In this document: positions 1 to 7,330 of the stretch, piece by piece | Numbering within the stretch: the stretch's first letter is position 1 | Layout: each line of letters starts with the position of its first letter | Assembly: GCF_001476655.1 (NCBI RefSeq) | Contig: NZ_LDRT01000065.1 | Coordinates: 1-35,375, forward strand | Direction: 5' to 3' | Length of the DNA: 35,375 bases | Source of the DNA: Microbacterium testaceum | Lineage (GTDB): Bacteria; Actinomycetota; Actinomycetes; Actinomycetales; Microbacteriaceae | Position numbers and translations under genes: made by a program | The notes under the pieces: model-generated | Databases searched by the model: none | The model's input: only the letters and a program-made list of their open reading frames with translations | Told to the model about the DNA's origin: nothing

Positions 1-192
1 TTCGACGGTGGGGCCAGGCCGGGCTTGGGGATCGCCGGAGGTGCCTTGGTCGTCGCCGGGGCAGCGGTGGGCGCGGGAGCCGGTGTCAGGAGAAGGAAGG
101 GGGGGAGGGAGGAGAGGGAAGAAGAGAGAGAGAGAAGAGGGAAAGAGAAGGGGGAAAGAGAAGAAGGGAGGGAAAAAGGAGAGGGAGTCTGA
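1..192 (+). CDS. C-terminal end of a membrane-anchored protein (5' cut off), possibly mycosin-like
   Basis: Frame 1 is open from the window edge to a TGA at 190-192 and gives the last 63 residues of a protein. It shows a Gly/Ala/Val-rich hydrophobic segment (about residues 8-29) followed at once by Arg-Arg-Arg-Lys and a tail of about 30 residues made almost only of Glu, Arg, Lys and Gly. This is the layout of a C-terminal membrane anchor with a cytoplasmic charged tail. It converges on the next gene with an 18-nt gap. In Mycobacterium the ESX-4 mycosin gene (mycP4) lies near truA-rplQ-rpoA in this same relative orientation, and mycosins end in one membrane helix plus a basic tail. A mycosin is therefore possible, but no catalytic part is in the window. 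Confidence 0.5.
   Translation, partial: FDGGARPGLGIAGGALVVAGAAVGAGAGVRRRKGGREEREEERERRGKEKGEREEGREKGEGV
88..187 (+). repeat. 100-nt uninterrupted homopurine tract
   Basis: Every base from 88 to 187 on the plus strand is A or G, bounded by C at 87 and T at 188. It contains short AG and GGA runs but no exact long tandem unit. It lies inside the coding end of the left-edge gene and accounts for that gene's Lys/Glu/Arg/Gly tail. Long homopurine-homopyrimidine stretches can form triplex DNA and are prone to slippage or sequencing error. Confidence 0.95.
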
Positions 193-210
193 TGTTCTGT
201 TCTCAGCCAC

Positions 211-903
211 TTACGCCCCGGTCGGAGGGGGCGATGTGGACACCTCCGCCGTCACGAGAATGGGGAGGTGATCGCTGAGTCCCTGCGGGAGGGTGCGGAT
301 GTGCGCGATGTCGAAACCGACCGACGTCGCAAAATCGTAGTGGCCTCGGAAGAACCGGTACCTCGTGTAGGTCCGCGCGTCGCTCAGCGTGAGCTCGTAA
401 CCCTGATCGCGTACCTTCTGACCGAGATGCTCCTTGAAGACCGGGTAGTTGTAGTCCCCGACCATCAGAGCAGGGAGTCCCGGACCAAGGCTCTGGAGCT
501 CGCTCAGCGCCGTGCGGATCTGATGACGACGGAGCGAGTTCAACGCGGTGAGGGGCGCCGCATGGAAGGACGCCACGATCACCTCACGTCCGTCGTCGAT
601 GTCGCGCAAGCGGACACCCAGCATGCGCTCCTCCGCCGGCTTCAGCACGTAGTCGTGCAGCGACTTCTTGAGGGCGATCGCCCTCACCTCCACCGCGCGG
701 AACGTGTTATCCCGGTAGTAGACGGCGAGGCCGAGACGGTTGCGTTGGGTCGCCTCAGCAAGGCGAAGGCCTGCGATCTCCTGGGGGATGTCGCGCGTAT
801 CGCACTCCTGGAGGCACAGCACGTCGACCGCGTGTTCGTCGACGAGCTTCGACAGCTCGACCGCAGCGCGGTGCTTACGGAGGTTATACGAGATGACCTT
901 CAT
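211..903 (-). CDS. endonuclease/exonuclease/phosphatase family protein
   Basis: This 230-residue protein has the EEP (DNase I-like) fold signatures. Asn7 is in the opening ISYNLR strand, Glu33 is in LQEC (metal binding), His114 is in SFHAAP, Asp150 and Asn152 are in GDYNYP, and the closing Ser-Asp-His is at 210-212. These are the usual catalytic and Mg-binding positions, so it probably hydrolyses phosphodiester or phosphomonoester bonds. There is no signal peptide or membrane segment, so it is likely cytoplasmic. It starts with ATG at 903, 77 nt after truA on the same strand, and could be co-transcribed with it. The substrate (DNA, RNA, inositol phosphate or lipid) cannot be told. The length is short for the family and no accessory domain is seen. 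Confidence 0.85.
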   Translation of the reverse strand: MKVISYNLRKHRAAVELSKLVDEHAVDVLCLQECDTRDIPQEIAGLRLAEATQRNRLGLAVYYRDNTFRAVEVRAIALKKSLHDYVLKPAEERMLGVRLRDIDDGREVIVASFHAAPLTALNSLRRHQIRTALSELQSLGPGLPALMVGDYNYPVFKEHLGQKVRDQGYELTLSDARTYTRYRFFRGHYDFATSVGFDIAHIRTLPQGLSDHLPILVTAEVSTSPPPTGA

Positions 904-980
904 GACCGTCCCAGCCTAGAGCCGACGTCGACGGTGGAACGGGGGTTGCGCAACGATCACGGACCGGGTTGCGGAAGGCA

Positions 981-1838
981 TCACGCCCCGATGTCGCCCG
1001 TGTCCCGGCGATTGCGGGTCTGCTCGGCTCGAGCCGCCAGAAGCGCGTCGGCGGGGTAGCCGACCTCGGCGAGGACGAGGCCACGGGCCGCGAGGACCTT
1101 GGTATCAGCGGTGCGGCGCCCCTCGTCGCGAATCTTCACCACGCCCTCTATATCCAAGCGTCCCTCCCCCACCGCAACGCACGCGCCCACCAGGGCGCGA
1201 ACCATACTGTGGCAGAACGCGTCCGCCCGGACGTTCGCAACCAGGATGCCGTCGTCGCCACGCCGCCAGTCGTACTCGAGAAGAGTTCGAATCGTCGTGG
1301 CCTCCTCCCGCGCCTTGCAGTAGGCCGCGAAGTCGTGAAGACCGATGAGTCGCTGGGCGGCGGCATGCATGGCATCGACATCAAGCTCGGCCCTGACCGA
1401 GGTCGTCCGGAGCCGCTCCAACGGCGAGTAGCCGGCCTTCGCATCCGCGATCCGATAGGCGTAGCGGCGCCACACCGCGGAGAAGCGGGCGTCGAAGCCC
1501 TCGGGAGCGAGCGATGTGCGGCCGACCGTCACGTCGGGGTACGCGCCGAGGACGCCGCGCACCCGTCCAGCGAGCGCGGCGACGGCGTCTCGCTCGTCGC
1601 CATCACGACGTCGACGTGGAAGACGCTCCTGCTGTTCCCCGTCCAGGTCGAGGTGTGCGACCTGTCCTGACGCGTGCACGCCCGCGTCAGTGCGCCCCGC
1701 GACGACGAGCCGCGGTTCGCCGCCCAGGATTCGGGCGAGCGCCTCTTCCAGGGTCCCCTGAACGGTCCGCAAGCCCGGTTGCCGGGCCCAGCCTCGGAAG
1801 TGCGTTCCGTCGTAGGAGATGTCGAGTCGCAGACGCAC
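981..1838 (-). CDS. truA: tRNA pseudouridine(38-40) synthase TruA
   Basis: TruA converts uridine to pseudouridine at positions 38-40 of the tRNA anticodon arm. The 285-residue protein begins with the typical LDISYDGTHFRGW strand. The catalytic Asp is Asp51 in AGRTDAGVHA, and FCHSMVRALVGA comes in the C-terminal half. A GTG start at 1838 puts the first strand at residue 3. A charged insertion near residues 70-85 (basic and Asp-rich) and a short basic C-terminal tail slightly lengthen it against the roughly 260 residues usual for the family. It follows rplQ but is separated from it by a strong hairpin, so it may be expressed at a lower level by readthrough or from its own promoter. Confidence 0.95.
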   Translation of the reverse strand: MRLRLDISYDGTHFRGWARQPGLRTVQGTLEEALARILGGEPRLVVAGRTDAGVHASGQVAHLDLDGEQQERLPRRRRDGDERDAVAALAGRVRGVLGAYPDVTVGRTSLAPEGFDARFSAVWRRYAYRIADAKAGYSPLERLRTTSVRAELDVDAMHAAAQRLIGLHDFAAYCKAREEATTIRTLLEYDWRRGDDGILVANVRADAFCHSMVRALVGACVAVGEGRLDIEGVVKIRDEGRRTADTKVLAARGLVLAEVGYPADALLAARAEQTRNRRDTGDIGA

Positions 1839-1868
1839 GCCACAAGCCTACGGGGCACCGGAAAGACG

Positions 1869-1904
1869 ACGAAGCCCTCACCCCTGGCGGGGCGAGGGCT
1901 TCGT
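1869..1904 (-). terminator. strong hairpin after rplQ, likely end of the alpha operon
   Basis: The arms 1869-1879 and 1894-1904 pair perfectly over 11 bp. After one mismatch (1880/1893) a further 4 bp (1881-1884 with 1889-1892) close a TGGC tetraloop. It lies 12 nt past the rplQ stop. On the minus strand a TCTTTCC stretch follows. This is consistent with an intrinsic terminator and could act in both directions. Confidence 0.75.
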
Positions 1905-1915
1905 GCGAGAAGGAC

Positions 1916-2476
1916 TCAGGCCTTGGCGTCGTCCGCCACGGCGTCCTCGGCCGCAGCCTCGGCGGCCGCGCCCTCGTCCTGCGACTCGGCGCCGGCCTCG
2001 GCGGCCTCGTCAGCGACGGGAGCATCGTCAGCGGCGACCTCTTCGGCCACAGGCTCTTCCGCCGGCGCAGCGGCGGCGGGAGCCGCAGCAGCCTTCGACG
2101 AGGAGGGCTTCTTGGTCACGGGCTCGAGGACGAGCTCGATGACCGCCATGGGGGCGTTGTCACCCTTGCGGTTGCCGACCTTGGTGATGCGGGTGTAACC
2201 GCCGTCACGCTCGGCCACCAGCGGCGCGATCTCGGTGAACAGGGTGTGCACAACTTCCTTGTCGCCGATCACGCTCAGCACGCGACGACGCGCGTGCAGG
2301 TCGCCACGCTTGGCGAAGGTGATGAGGCGCTCAGCGAGCGGGCGGAGGCGCTTGGCCTTCGTCTCGGTCGTCTTGATGGACTTGTGCGTGTACAGCGCTG
2401 CAGCGAGGTTCGCGAGAAGCAGGCGCTCGTGGGCCGGGCCGCCTCCGAGGCGGGGACCCTTCGTGGGCTTAGGCAT
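1916..2476 (-). CDS. rplQ: 50S ribosomal protein L17
   Basis: L17 sits near the peptide exit tunnel of the 50S subunit. The first ~125 residues are the conserved core, starting [20 protein letters not shown] and including the [17 protein letters not shown] helix. The protein is 186 residues, against about 120 for the bacterial core. The extra ~60 C-terminal residues are almost all Ala, Glu, Asp and Pro and are probably disordered, as is common in actinobacterial L17. It is the last gene of the alpha operon, 43 nt after rpoA, and is followed by a strong hairpin. Confidence 0.97.
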   Translation of the reverse strand: MPKPTKGPRLGGGPAHERLLLANLAAALYTHKSIKTTETKAKRLRPLAERLITFAKRGDLHARRRVLSVIGDKEVVHTLFTEIAPLVAERDGGYTRITKVGNRKGDNAPMAVIELVLEPVTKKPSSSKAAAAPAAAAPAEEPVAEEVAADDAPVADEAAEAGAESQDEGAAAEAAAEDAVADDAKA

Positions 2477-2519
2477 GTCGTGTTACTCCAGTAGGAAGGT
2501 TCGGTCGGGTCCGACGGGG

Positions 2520-3509
2520 TCAGACGGTTTCTTCGTCGTAGCCGCCGAAGAACTGGGCACCGTCGAAGCCGGGCACCGAATCCTTGAGCGACAGGCCGAG
2601 CGAGACGAGCTTGTCGCGCACCTCGTCGACCGACTTCTGACCGAAGTTGCGGATGTTCATCAGCTGGGTCTCGGAGAGGGCGACCAGCTCGGAGACCGTG
2701 TTGATGCCCTCGCGCTTGAGGCAGTTGTACGAGCGGACCGAGAGATCCAGATCCTCGATCGGCATCGACAGCTCGTTCGAGAGGACGGTCTCCACCGGCG
2801 CGGGGCCGATCTCGATGCCCTCGGCCTCGACGTTCAGCTCGCGGGCGAGACCGAACAGCTCGGTGAGCGTGCGCCCCGCCGAAGCGACGGCGTCACGAGG
2901 AGCGATCGAGGGCTTCGACTCGACGTCGAGGACGAGCTTGTCGAAGTCCGTACGCTCGCCGGCGCGAGTCGCCTCGACGCGGTAGCTGACCTTGAGGACG
3001 GGCGAGTAGATCGAGTCGATCGGGATCTGCCCGGCCTCGGCGTACTCGTTGCGGTTCTGCGTGGCCGACACGTAGCCGCGACCGCGCTCGATGGTGAGCT
3101 CGAGCTCGAACTTCGCGGTGTCGTTCAGGGTCGCGATGACCAGATCGGGGTTGTGGACCTCGACCCCGGCAGGAGCCGAGATGTCCGCCGCGGTGACTTC
3201 GCCGGAGCCGGTCTTGCGGAGGTACGCCGTGATGGGCTCGTCACGCTCGCTTGAGACGACGAGCTGCTTGATGTTCAGGATGATCTCGGTGACGTCTTCC
3301 TTCACGCCCGGGATCGTGCTGAACTCGTGCAGAACGCCGTCGATACGGATGCTCGTGACGGCTGCACCGGGGATCGACGACAGCAGGCTGCGACGCAGGG
3401 CGTTGCCGATGGTGTAACCGAAGCCGGGCTCGAGGGGCTCGATGACGAAACGACTGCGGAACTCCCCGACCTTCTCCTCGGTCAGAGTGGGACGCTGTGC
3501 GATGAGCAC
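2520..3509 (-). CDS. rpoA: DNA-directed RNA polymerase alpha subunit
   Basis: Alpha dimerises to nucleate core RNA polymerase and contacts upstream promoter DNA and activators through its C-terminal domain. The 329-residue protein has the N-terminal assembly domain (about 1-230, with [20 protein letters not shown]). A linker follows, then the helix-hairpin-helix C-terminal domain (about 245-315, with [16 protein letters not shown] and [14 protein letters not shown]). The start is GTG at 3509. An AAAGGA Shine-Dalgarno element at 3517-3522 sits 7 nt upstream. A 186-nt gap with a hairpin and two CACGTG palindromes separates it from rpsK, so it may have an extra promoter. Confidence 0.98.
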   Translation of the reverse strand: MLIAQRPTLTEEKVGEFRSRFVIEPLEPGFGYTIGNALRRSLLSSIPGAAVTSIRIDGVLHEFSTIPGVKEDVTEIILNIKQLVVSSERDEPITAYLRKTGSGEVTAADISAPAGVEVHNPDLVIATLNDTAKFELELTIERGRGYVSATQNRNEYAEAGQIPIDSIYSPVLKVSYRVEATRAGERTDFDKLVLDVESKPSIAPRDAVASAGRTLTELFGLARELNVEAEGIEIGPAPVETVLSNELSMPIEDLDLSVRSYNCLKREGINTVSELVALSETQLMNIRNFGQKSVDEVRDKLVSLGLSLKDSVPGFDGAQFFGGYDEETV

Positions 3510-3526
3510 TATGTGTTCCTTTCGAT

Positions 3527-3550
3527 CACGTGACCGCTATATGACACGTG
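3527..3550. promoter_or_regulatory. pair of CACGTG palindromes upstream of rpoA
   Basis: Two copies of CACGTG lie at 3527-3532 and 3545-3550, 18 bp apart centre to centre. They flank an AT-rich core that reads CATATAGC on the rpoA strand. They sit 18-41 nt upstream of the rpoA GTG, just before its Shine-Dalgarno site. The arrangement could be an operator or part of a promoter, but no regulator can be named. Confidence 0.3.
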
Positions 3551-3657
3551 TAATGGGGTGAGGTGTTGAGTTGTACTCGCTGGATGCCACGGGCCCCGAC
3601 GGAGACGTCAGACGTGCGACGCGGCATCCGGAAGTCTGAATCGCGCGTGAGCGCGGC

Positions 3658-3688
3658 GTTCCCGGGGAGCGAGATGCTCCCCGGGAAC
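3658..3688 (-). terminator. perfect 13-bp hairpin between rpsK and rpoA
   Basis: The arms 3658-3670 and 3676-3688 are perfectly complementary over 13 bp with a 5-nt loop. The element starts 7 nt after the rpsK stop. No run of U follows on the minus strand, so it may be an attenuator, an RNA-processing site or an mRNA stabiliser rather than a full terminator. rpoA would be reduced relative to rpsK if it stops transcription. Confidence 0.55.
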
Positions 3689-3695
3689 AGACGCG

Positions 3696-4094
3696 TCAGA
3701 CGCGGCGACGCTTGGGCGGACGGCAGCCGTTGTGGGCCTGCGGCGTCACGTCCTGGATCGAGCCGACCTCGAGGCCGGCGGCGGTGAGCGAACGGATCGC
3801 CGTCTCACGACCCGAACCCGGACCCTTCACGAAGACGTCGACCTTCTTGACACCGTGCTCCTGTGCCTGGCGAGCAGCCGACTCGGCGGCCATGCCGGCG
3901 GCGTACGGCGTCGACTTGCGCGAGCCCTTGAACCCGACACCGCCGGACGAAGCCCAGCTGATGACGGCACCCGAGGGGTCGGTGATCGAAACGATGGTGT
4001 TGTTGAACGTCGACTTGATGTGGGCCTGGCCCACGGCGATGTTCTTCTTCTCTTTGCGGCGCGGCTTGCGCGCGGCGGACTTGGCCTGTGCCAT
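3696..4094 (-). CDS. rpsK: 30S ribosomal protein S11
   Basis: S11 is a platform protein of the 30S subunit that binds 16S rRNA and lies near the mRNA exit. The 132-residue length is normal. The sequence has a basic N-terminus ([10 protein letters not shown]), the conserved [15 protein letters not shown] strand, [21 protein letters not shown], and the end [18 protein letters not shown]. It lies 36 nt after rpsM in the alpha operon and is followed by a perfect hairpin. Confidence 0.98.
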   Translation of the reverse strand: MAQAKSAARKPRRKEKKNIAVGQAHIKSTFNNTIVSITDPSGAVISWASSGGVGFKGSRKSTPYAAGMAAESAARQAQEHGVKKVDVFVKGPGSGRETAIRSLTAAGLEVGSIQDVTPQAHNGCRPPKRRRV

Positions 4095-4130
4095 GTGCGT
4101 TCTCCTGAATCCTGACGCTCAGCCCGCGGC

Positions 4131-4505
4131 TTAGCGCGCCTTCTTCTTGCCGGCGACGGTGCGCTTGGGTCCCTTGCGGGTACGCGCGTTCGTCTTCGTG
4201 CGCTGACCGCGCACCGGGAGGCCGCGGCGGTGGCGCAGGCCCTCGTAGGAACCGATCTCGACCTTGCGGCGGATGTCGGCGGCGACCTCGCGACGGAGGT
4301 CACCCTCCACCTTGTAGGTGCCTTCGATGTGGTCGCGGAGCGCGACCAGCTGGTCGTCGGTGAGGTCCTTGACGCGGATGTCCTGGCTGATGCCGGTCGC
4401 GTTCAGAATCTCGACGGAGCGGGTGCGGCCCACACCGTAGATGTAAGTAAGTGCGATCACCACGCGCTTATCGCGCGGGATGTCGACGCCGGCAAGACGT
4501 GCCAT
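4131..4505 (-). CDS. rpsM: 30S ribosomal protein S13
   Basis: S13 lies in the 30S head and contacts the P-site tRNA and the 50S subunit through bridges. The 124-residue protein opens with [20 protein letters not shown]. It carries the helix-two-turn-helix [16 protein letters not shown] and ends in the basic tail [20 protein letters not shown]. It is preceded by a 143-nt structured gap after rpmJ, longer than other gaps in this operon. Confidence 0.98.
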   Translation of the reverse strand: MARLAGVDIPRDKRVVIALTYIYGVGRTRSVEILNATGISQDIRVKDLTDDQLVALRDHIEGTYKVEGDLRREVAADIRRKVEIGSYEGLRHRRGLPVRGQRTKTNARTRKGPKRTVAGKKKAR

Positions 4506-4538
4506 GCGGCTCTCCTCAGAGTGTGCTGGAGGTGTGGA

Positions 4539-4609
4539 GCAGGATCGGTGCTCGGGCCTCCGCCCCGAGGTGTCCCCCGCCCGCTCGCGCGGGTGGGATC
4601 TGATCCTGC
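4539..4609 (-). other. possible three-way-junction RNA between rpmJ and rpsM
   Basis: An outer 8-bp stem (4539-4546 with 4602-4609) encloses two hairpins. One pairs 4551-4556 with 4564-4569. The other pairs 4580-4584 with 4589-4593 around a 4-nt loop and can extend outward past one mismatch. The element sits in the 143-nt leader of rpsM. It could be a binding site for a regulatory ribosomal protein or a processing signal. Folding was judged by eye only. Confidence 0.4.
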
Positions 4610-4648
4610 CGGTGTGTATTCAGTTGGGAAAGGTGTCGAGCTGGAAGC

Positions 4649-4765
4649 TCAGCCCTGGCGCTGCTTGTGGCGCGGGTTGCTCTTGCAGATCACCATCACG
4701 CGCCCGTGGCGACGGATCACCTTGCAGTGGTCGCAGATGGGCTTGACGGAGGGATTGACCTTCAT
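4649..4765 (-). CDS. rpmJ: 50S ribosomal protein L36
   Basis: This small gene encodes 38 residues starting [20 protein letters not shown]. The zinc-ribbon ligands are Cys11, Cys14, Cys27 and His33, so it is the zinc-binding (C+) form of L36. L36 packs against 23S rRNA in the 50S subunit. It starts with ATG at 4765, 59 nt before the infA stop in coordinate terms (infA ends at 4825), and stops with TGA at 4649-4651. The position between infA and rpsM is the classical one. Confidence 0.97.
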   Translation of the reverse strand: MKVNPSVKPICDHCKVIRRHGRVMVICKSNPRHKQRQG

Positions 4766-4824
4766 GATGTTCCTGTTTCGCTGTCTTCGAGACCGCTGGG
4801 CGGCTCGTTACTTCTCGACCGGAC

Positions 4825-5046
4825 TCAGCGGTAGCGGTAGACGATACGACCGCGGGTGAGGTCGTAGGGGCTCAGTTCGACGACGACGCGGTCCTCCGGG
4901 ATGATGCGGATGTAGTTCTGCCGCATCTTGCCCGAAATGGTGGCGAGCACCTTGTGACCGTTCGTCAGTTCGACACGGAACATCGCGTTGGGCAGTGCCT
5001 CGGACACCGTGCCCTCGATCTCGATGACACCGTCTTTCTTCGCCAT
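4825..5046 (-). CDS. infA: translation initiation factor IF-1
   Basis: IF-1 binds the 30S A site during initiation. The 73-residue protein starts [20 protein letters not shown], contains [20 protein letters not shown], and ends [10 protein letters not shown], which is the whole S1/OB-fold of the family at normal length. The reading frame is open 30 codons further upstream, but the ATG at 5046 gives the conserved N-terminus. It has its own likely promoter (5143-5171) downstream of the DsbA-like gene and heads the infA-rpmJ-rpsM-rpsK-rpoA-rplQ unit. Confidence 0.98.
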   Translation of the reverse strand: MAKKDGVIEIEGTVSEALPNAMFRVELTNGHKVLATISGKMRQNYIRIIPEDRVVVELSPYDLTRGRIVYRYR

Positions 5047-5066
5047 AAACTCGCTCACGCTCAGTT

Positions 5067-5084
5067 GCAGACCGGCCGGTCTGC
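5067..5084. promoter_or_regulatory. perfect 18-bp palindrome in the infA leader
   Basis: Positions 5067-5084 read the same on both strands (half-site GCAGACCGG). The palindrome ends 21 nt upstream of the infA ATG and lies downstream of the proposed infA promoter, so it would be in the 5' UTR. It may be an operator or a leader hairpin. No family could be assigned. Confidence 0.45.
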
Positions 5085-5142
5085 GGTGGATGGGGATTCG
5101 GTGCTTCGACACGCCAATGAAGGCGCAACGCACCAAAGATCA

Positions 5143-5171
5143 AGCATACGTGGTAATGCTCGACCCGGCAA
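5143..5171 (-). promoter_or_regulatory. candidate infA promoter
   Basis: On the minus strand TTGCCG (5166-5171) is followed after exactly 17 nt by TATGCT (5143-5148). Each matches four of six positions of the sigma-70/SigA consensus. Transcription would start near 5136 and give a leader of about 90 nt before infA at 5046. The -35 box overlaps the hairpin after the DsbA-like gene. Confidence 0.5.
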
Positions 5172-5180
5172 CTCGCCGGG
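5164..5180 (-). terminator. short hairpin after the DsbA-like gene
   Basis: CCCGGC (5164-5169) pairs with GCCGGG (5175-5180) around a 5-nt loop, 7 nt past the stop codon of the DsbA-like gene. There is no U run. It could weakly separate the secY-adk-map unit from infA. Confidence 0.4.
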
Positions 5181-5187
5181 CGTGTTG

Positions 5188-5892
5188 TCAGCCGTTGAGA
5201 CGGGCGACGATGTCCTTCTGCGGGTCACCGGTCAGGTCGGTCTTGTTGGTCAGCAGCGTGCCGTTGACGACGATCGTCGGCGTCGAGACGCCGCTCGCAC
5301 CGGACTGGATCGGAGTCTGACGGGTCATGGCCGTCACGAACTTCTCGTACGTTCCGTCATTGATGCACGAGGTCACGGCATCCGAGGCCCCCGCGCCCGT
5401 CGCGATCGAGGCGATCGTGGCGTCGTCCAGGCCAGACGTCCCCTCCGCCGGCTGCTGGGCGTACATCGCCTTGACGAAGGCCTGCACGTTCGCGGGGTTG
5501 TCGACCGCGACACAGTACGCCGCGCTCGCGGAGCGCGTCGAGTACTGCGTTCCCTGCGACGAACGATCCAGGATCGAGATCGGGTGGATGTTGAGCGTGA
5601 TGGTCCCGGCGTCGACGAGCTGCTGGATCGTCGGCCCGTACGACTGCTCGAACGAGTTGCAGATGGGGCACATGAAGTCGACGTACGTGTCCACCGTCTT
5701 CGAGCCGGAACCGACGGCGATCGCACCGGTGTCCGTGTTGACCGCAGATGACTGGGGGAGAGTGCCCGGAGAGGTCGCCTGGCTGTTCGCGAACCAGACC
5801 ACGCCCCCCACCACCAGAACGATCACCACCGCCGCAGCGGTGATGCCGATCGCGAACCAGTTCGTGGCCTTGCGTGCCGCCGCCATCATCAT
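5188..5892 (-). CDS. membrane-anchored DsbA-like thioredoxin-fold protein
   Basis: This 234-residue protein has a short cytoplasmic start, one membrane helix (about 12-35) and an extracytoplasmic thioredoxin-fold domain. The redox motif is Cys75-Pro-Ile-Cys78 in DFMCPICNSFEQ, and a likely cis-proline lies in VSTPTIVVNG near residue 210. DsbA-family proteins of this kind form or rearrange disulfides in exported proteins. Two further cysteines (in AAYCVAV and TSCIND) resemble the extra disulfide of actinobacterial members. Three ATG codons lie in a row. The first (5892) has AAGGAG at 5901-5906, 8 nt upstream, and overlaps the map stop. It is coupled to secY-adk-map, which fits a role at the export site. 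Confidence 0.9.
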   Translation of the reverse strand: MMMAAARKATNWFAIGITAAAVVIVLVVGGVVWFANSQATSPGTLPQSSAVNTDTGAIAVGSGSKTVDTYVDFMCPICNSFEQSYGPTIQQLVDAGTITLNIHPISILDRSSQGTQYSTRSASAAYCVAVDNPANVQAFVKAMYAQQPAEGTSGLDDATIASIATGAGASDAVTSCINDGTYEKFVTAMTRQTPIQSGASGVSTPTIVVNGTLLTNKTDLTGDPQKDIVARLNG

Positions 5893-6731
5893 GAATCGAT
5901 CTCCTTCGGCACCACACCGAAGGGCGCCAGCTTTTCTGCACCACCGTCGGGCGCGGTGAGAACCCAGATGCCTCCATCGTGCACGGCGACACTATGTTCC
6001 CAATGGGAGCCTGCTGTGCCGTCGACCGTGGACACCGTCCAGCCGTCGTCCTCGACCTTCGTGGCCTGATCGCCGATGACCACCATGGGCTCGATCGCGA
6101 CGGCGAGACCCGGGCGCACTTCCGGGCCGCGGTCGGCGACGGCGTAATTGAAGACGCTCGGCGACTCGTGCATCTTCCGCCCGATACCGTGTCCGACGTA
6201 GTCCCGGAGGATGCCGTAGCCGCCACGGGGCGCGTTCTCACCGATGTAGGCCTCGATGGCAGCTCCTACTTCAGCGAGATGCGACGCCTGGCTGAGCGCG
6301 GCGATGCCCGCCCACAGGGAGCCTTCGGTGACCTCGGAGAGTCGACGCCGAGGGCCGACGACCTCTTCGGGGGCGTCCCCGGGCACGATGATCGTGAAGG
6401 CCGAATCCCCGTTCCACCCACGGAACTCCGCACCCGCGTCGATCGACAGGATGTCGCCGGCCTGCAGCGGTCGATCGTTCGGGATGCCGTGGACCACCTG
6501 CTCGTTCACCGAGGCGCAGATCGTGTGACGGTAGCCCCGCACCATCTGGAAGTTCGACACGGCTCCCCGGCCGGCGATCACGCGAGCCGCTTCGGCATCG
6601 AGCTCGATCGTTGTCACGCCCGGCGCGATCAACGTACGGACAGCCTCGAGCGCCGCCGCCGTGATCAAGCCGGGCTCGATCATCGCGCGCAGTTGCGCGG
6701 GCTTCTTGTAGATCGAGGAACGGAAGACCAC
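5889..6731 (-). CDS. map: type I methionine aminopeptidase
   Basis: The enzyme removes the initiator methionine from new proteins using a dinuclear metal site. In this 280-residue protein the five metal ligands are all present at Asp98, Asp109, His181, Glu214 and Glu245, and the substrate-binding His81 is in VVHGIP. The length fits a type I enzyme without the SH3-binding zinc extension. The start is GTG at 6731, 2 nt after the adk stop. Its own stop overlaps the next gene by 4 nt. It belongs to the secY-adk-map translation-coupled group. Confidence 0.97.
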   Translation of the reverse strand: MVFRSSIYKKPAQLRAMIEPGLITAAALEAVRTLIAPGVTTIELDAEAARVIAGRGAVSNFQMVRGYRHTICASVNEQVVHGIPNDRPLQAGDILSIDAGAEFRGWNGDSAFTIIVPGDAPEEVVGPRRRLSEVTEGSLWAGIAALSQASHLAEVGAAIEAYIGENAPRGGYGILRDYVGHGIGRKMHESPSVFNYAVADRGPEVRPGLAVAIEPMVVIGDQATKVEDDGWTVSTVDGTAGSHWEHSVAVHDGGIWVLTAPDGGAEKLAPFGVVPKEIDS

Positions 6732-6733
6732 TG

Positions 6734-7330
6734 TCAGCGAGCCGTACGACGACGGAGACCGCGCGCGTCGAGCGCCGCGAAGATCCGGTCGGTGACCTCG
6801 TCGAGGCCGCCGACACCGTCGATCTCGTCGACGATGCCTCGGGTGCCGTAGACACCGAGGATCGGCGCCGTCTCGCGCTCGTAGATGTTCAAGCGCGTCT
6901 CGATCGCCTCGGCCGTGTCATCTGCACGGCCCTGCTCGGCAGCACGAGCGGTGAGCCGGGCCAACGACTCGTCACGCGGGACCACGAGCGCGATGACGGC
7001 ATCCAGGGACTCGTCACGACCAGCCAGGAACTCGTCGAGGTGCATCACCTGCGCGAGGTTGCGCGGGTACCCGTCGAGCAGGAACCCCTCCCCCGCGTCC
7101 GGCTGCGACAGGCGGTCGCGGACGACAGCGCTCGTCAGCTCATCGGGAACCAGGTCGCCGGCGTCGATGATCGATGTCACCTGCTTGCCCAGGTCGGTTC
7201 CCTCCGCCACGTTCGCGCGGAACACGTCGCCGGTCGAGACCACGGGGATGCCGAAGGCCTCCGCGACGCGGACGCCCTGCGTCCCCTTGCCCGACCCCTG
7301 GGGGCCGACGATCAACAGACGAGCCGTCAT
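6734..7330 (-). CDS. adk: adenylate kinase
   Basis: Adenylate kinase interconverts ATP+AMP and 2 ADP. The 198-residue protein has the P-loop GPQGSGKGT (residues 9-17). The AMP-binding segment is STGDVFRANV, followed by LDGYPRNLAQ and the RLNIYERETAPI helix. The LID is short (around residues 128-140) and lacks zinc cysteines, as is usual in actinobacteria. Its ATG overlaps the secY stop by 4 nt, and map follows after 2 nt. Confidence 0.98.
   Translation of the reverse strand: MTARLLIVGPQGSGKGTQGVRVAEAFGIPVVSTGDVFRANVAEGTDLGKQVTSIIDAGDLVPDELTSAVVRDRLSQPDAGEGFLLDGYPRNLAQVMHLDEFLAGRDESLDAVIALVVPRDESLARLTARAAEQGRADDTAEAIETRLNIYERETAPILGVYGTRGIVDEIDGVGGLDEVTDRIFAALDARGLRRRTAR

Noticed and set aside
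8..271. Plus-strand 87-codon reading frame starting at 8
   Set aside because: Frame 1 gives a membrane helix plus charged tail that ends naturally at 190-192. The frame starting at 8 has no family-like content and runs over the stop of the EEP gene.
4539..4609. Ordinary intrinsic terminator before rpsM
   Set aside because: The multi-branched pairing has no following U run and the downstream genes are essential, so a full stop of transcription is unlikely.
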